Assembly: GCA_001513505.1 (NCBI GenBank)
Contig: LFTM01000116.1
Location: 396-16,442 of the forward strand
Length of the DNA stretch: 16,047 nucleotides
Source: Clostridiales bacterium DTU092
GTDB taxonomy: Bacteria > Bacillota > Clostridia > Caldicoprobacterales > Caldicoprobacteraceae
Reading direction: 5' to 3'
Shown: piece after piece, positions 13,799-16,047 of the stretch
Layout: each line of letters begins with the position of its first letter
How positions within the stretch are numbered: the stretch's first letter is position 1
Position numbers and translations under genes: made by a program
Notes under the pieces: model-generated
The model's database searches: none
Told to the model about the DNA's origin: nothing
Seen by the model: the letters and a program-made list of their open reading frames with translations, nothing else

Positions 13799-16047
13799 TT
13801 ATCTTTTACAGACATATAATTCTGCCTGAGTACTCTCAAGGTCGGGAGAACTTACTGTTACAACAATCTCACCTTGATCTGCTGTTGTTCTTATCAACGC
13901 CAGAGCCATACCTGCCCATACCTTTCGGACAGGCGATTTCATGGGAGTCAGGTCTTCCGGTAAACCATTATCCAGCCCGATAAGCTCCGCTGCACCCTTT
14001 ACTGCTACAGTTATTTCATTCTGTGCTGTAGGTACTGTATCCCCATTTTCATCTACAACTCGTATTTCACAATGGGCCACTTCACCACGTCCTGTAAAAG
14101 TTGTCCGGTCAAATGACAGTGAAATTCCTGTTGGCTCTCCAGTTGTCCTGATTTCTTTTACCGCTTGAACGATACCGTAACGATCGCGGCCAATAGCTTT
14201 AATTACACCCGGTTCATAAGGAACATCCCAGCTAAGATGCAGGTCATTTGTAGTTGCATACAATATGGGAAGATCATAATGACCAAATCGTTCGGTCATT
14301 CCCTGTTTCGGAAACTCATAACATTTAGTACCAAAGGATCGTCCGTTTACTATCAGCTCTACCGTATCACAGTTGGTATAACACAGCACCGGTATCACGG
14401 TACCCTCTTTACCTTTCCAGTTCCAGTGCGGAAAGATATGAATCATTGGTTTCCTGGTCCAGATGCTTTGATAAAGATAATATCCATCCTTTGGAAAACC
14501 ACACATATCAATTACACCAGATGCTGCATTTTTACGGGGCCAGCGTGCTTCACCCAGATAATCAATACCCGTCCACATAAAGTCTCCTGCGATGTAGTCA
14601 TATATCATAGTCTGCTTAAGCAGATGTTCCGCACGAATCATACGACTGTTATAGGGGAAGGACCACCAGCTTCCGGGCTCTGCTTCAAGGGAATAATCTC
14701 CGCGCACTCCGCCAACAGAACCATGCTCGGAACCTATCATTATCATATTGGGATATTCGTAGCGTATATCGGTATATGCGGTTTCAGCATATTTCCTCCA
14801 TCGATTAATATAATTGAAACCAACAACATCAAGGGTCTTAAGGAACTCCTCAGTTGTTCTGTTTTTATCGGCCTTTATATTATCACATGCGGAGGTAACC
14901 GGACGGGTTGGATCCTCCTTATGGCATAATTCCTTAAGTCTCTTAGCTATTTTCCAGCCATCAGAAGTACTCTGTTCGGGTATTTCATTGCCTATTGACC
15001 AAAGTATTATACTGGGATGATTACGGTCACGACGAATCATGGCCAATAGATCCTTTTCACAATCCTGCTCAAAAAACTGACCATAGCCATAACGAGCTAT
15101 TTGATGGTCTCCTTTAGCTTTGATAATTTTCCACTCATCAAAGGCTTCATCCATCACTAAAAAACCCATTCGATCACACATATCCAGCAATTCGGGTGCA
15201 GGAGGATTATGGGACATACGTATAGCATTACAGCCCATTTCCTTAAGTAACTTAAGCCGACGTTCCCAGACCACTTCAGGCACTGCTGCACCAACCGCTC
15301 CGCCATCGTGGTGAATGCATACACCGTTAATTTTGGTTTGAATTCCGTTCAATAAAAACCCTTTGTCTTTATCAAAACATATTGAACGTACGCCAAAAGT
15401 TGTACAAACCTCATCTTCCAATTGCCCATCTTTTATTACCCGAGTACGCAATGTGTAAAGAACCGGATTATCACAAGACCATAGCTCAGGATTTTCCAAA
15501 TACATTGTGCCTACAAATTTAGAGGTTTTTGAACTGTATGTCTGTTCAACCAAAACTTTTCCTGACGGATCTAAAATCGCCAGTACTATATCTGCAGGTT
15601 TGGTCAGTTCAATCTGTGCTTTGACATGAGCCAGTTCCTTACTTACATAAGGTGTACTGACAAATATACCCCAATGTGCTACTCTTGTTTCAGACGCTTG
15701 TGTCAGCCAGACATGCCTGTATATACCGGAACCAGTATACCATCTTGAATTAGGTTGTTCTGAGTTGTCCACTCTGACTGCCAGAACATTATTCCCTTCC
15801 ACCAGATAAGGTGTCAAATCACACTCAAACCCTATGTATCCATAATTGTGATGTGTAACATGGCTTCCATTAAGCCAAACATCACAATTTTGAAATACTC
15901 CATCAAATTCCAGCAGCACAACCTCACCATCAGGTTTTTTAAAATGTTTACGATACCATCCTATCCCAGCAGGTAAATACCCTCCACTTCCTCCCGTAGG
16001 ATTGATGCGTTCAAACCTGCCTTCTATACTCCAATCATGAGGCAAAT
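13799..16047 (-). CDS. GH2 family beta-galactosidase-like enzyme (5' end beyond window)
   Basis: About 748 residues are visible; the N-terminus is cut at the window edge, since the first readable codons encode LPHDWSIEG, which is normally internal. In order: sugar-binding jelly roll (about 1-115, with GIGWYRKHF and GVFQNCDVWLNG), an Ig-like GH2 domain (about 120-220), and the TIM barrel (about 225-540). The barrel carries GVCIHHDGG, MGCNAIRMSHNPP, SIGNEIPEQ with acid/base E354 and MIGSEHGS with likely nucleophile E440. A DUF4982-like segment (IHIFPHWNWKG..., VIPVLCYTNCDTVELIVNG) and a C-terminal beta domain follow. This architecture is common in Clostridia and Bacteroides beta-galactosidases, though GH2 also includes glucuronidases and mannosidases. 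With the adjacent GH53 galactanase, removal of terminal galactose from galactan oligosaccharides is the best guess. Confidence 0.88.
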   Translation of the reverse strand, partial: LPHDWSIEGRFERINPTGGSGGYLPAGIGWYRKHFKKPDGEVVLLEFDGVFQNCDVWLNGSHVTHHNYGYIGFECDLTPYLVEGNNVLAVRVDNSEQPNSRWYTGSGIYRHVWLTQASETRVAHWGIFVSTPYVSKELAHVKAQIELTKPADIVLAILDPSGKVLVEQTYSSKTSKFVGTMYLENPELWSCDNPVLYTLRTRVIKDGQLEDEVCTTFGVRSICFDKDKGFLLNGIQTKINGVCIHHDGGAVGAAVPEVVWERRLKLLKEMGCNAIRMSHNPPAPELLDMCDRMGFLVMDEAFDEWKIIKAKGDHQIARYGYGQFFEQDCEKDLLAMIRRDRNHPSIILWSIGNEIPEQSTSDGWKIAKRLKELCHKEDPTRPVTSACDNIKADKNRTTEEFLKTLDVVGFNYINRWRKYAETAYTDIRYEYPNMIMIGSEHGSVGGVRGDYSLEAEPGSWWSFPYNSRMIRAEHLLKQTMIYDYIAGDFMWTGIDYLGEARWPRKNAASGVIDMCGFPKDGYYLYQSIWTRKPMIHIFPHWNWKGKEGTVIPVLCYTNCDTVELIVNGRSFGTKCYEFPKQGMTERFGHYDLPILYATTNDLHLSWDVPYEPGVIKAIGRDRYGIVQAVKEIRTTGEPTGISLSFDRTTFTGRGEVAHCEIRVVDENGDTVPTAQNEITVAVKGAAELIGLDNGLPEDLTPMKSPVRKVWAGMALALIRTTADQGEIVVTVSSPDLESTQAELYVCKR

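Noticed and set aside
14165..14929. 254-codon open frame on the plus strand opposite the GH2 gene
   Set aside because: It lies wholly antisense to a clear GH2 catalytic domain and its translation shows no domain; it is a by-product of the GH2 codons.

Overview
The window looks like a chromosomal stretch from a low-GC Gram-positive anaerobe, most likely a plant-polysaccharide-using member of the Clostridia. The basis is AT-rich spacers, strong GGAGG-type ribosome binding sites on nearly every gene, a YesM/YesN-type two-component system beside glycoside hydrolases, an ECF-type vitamin transporter under a cobalamin riboswitch, and the Firmicutes-typical DUF969/DUF979 pair. No species can be named from sequence alone. 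I see no mobile element, tRNA, rRNA or CRISPR array.

Layout, left to right. (1) 1-1240, minus strand: promoter, cobalamin riboswitch, terminator-like hairpin, a membrane-anchored DUF4430 protein and the start of an ECF transporter S component that runs off the window. This is a B12-controlled uptake unit. (2) 1362-5413, minus strand: a two-gene operon. A very large protein (about 1093 aa) joins an N-terminal PHP-type metallohydrolase of the CehA/McbA kind to a C-terminal GH63/trehalase-like (alpha/alpha)6 glycosidase. It overlaps by 7 bp a separate PHP phosphoesterase. (3) 5414-6031: a 618-bp divergent spacer with a good leftward promoter and several inverted repeats. (4) 6032-8848, plus strand: DUF969 and DUF979 membrane proteins, pyroglutamyl-peptidase I and a gamma-glutamylcyclotransferase-like protein. 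Both soluble enzymes belong to families that release 5-oxoproline, which suggests a 5-oxoproline or pyroglutamyl-peptide module. An intrinsic terminator lies between DUF979 and the peptidase gene. (5) 8935-12254, minus strand: response regulator then histidine kinase (YesN/YesM type), joined by an ATGA overlap and converging on group 4 at a shared hairpin. (6) 12255-12780: a 526-bp AT-rich spacer with short repeats. (7) 12781-16047, minus strand: a GH2 beta-galactosidase-like enzyme (5' end cut by the window) followed by a GH53 endo-beta-1,4-galactanase without a signal peptide, probably for intracellular breakdown of galactan oligosaccharides.

The least familiar parts are the PHP-glycosidase fusion with its companion PHP enzyme, and the DUF969/DUF979/Pcp/cyclotransferase cluster. 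Functions proposed for both are inferences from domain content and gene order.
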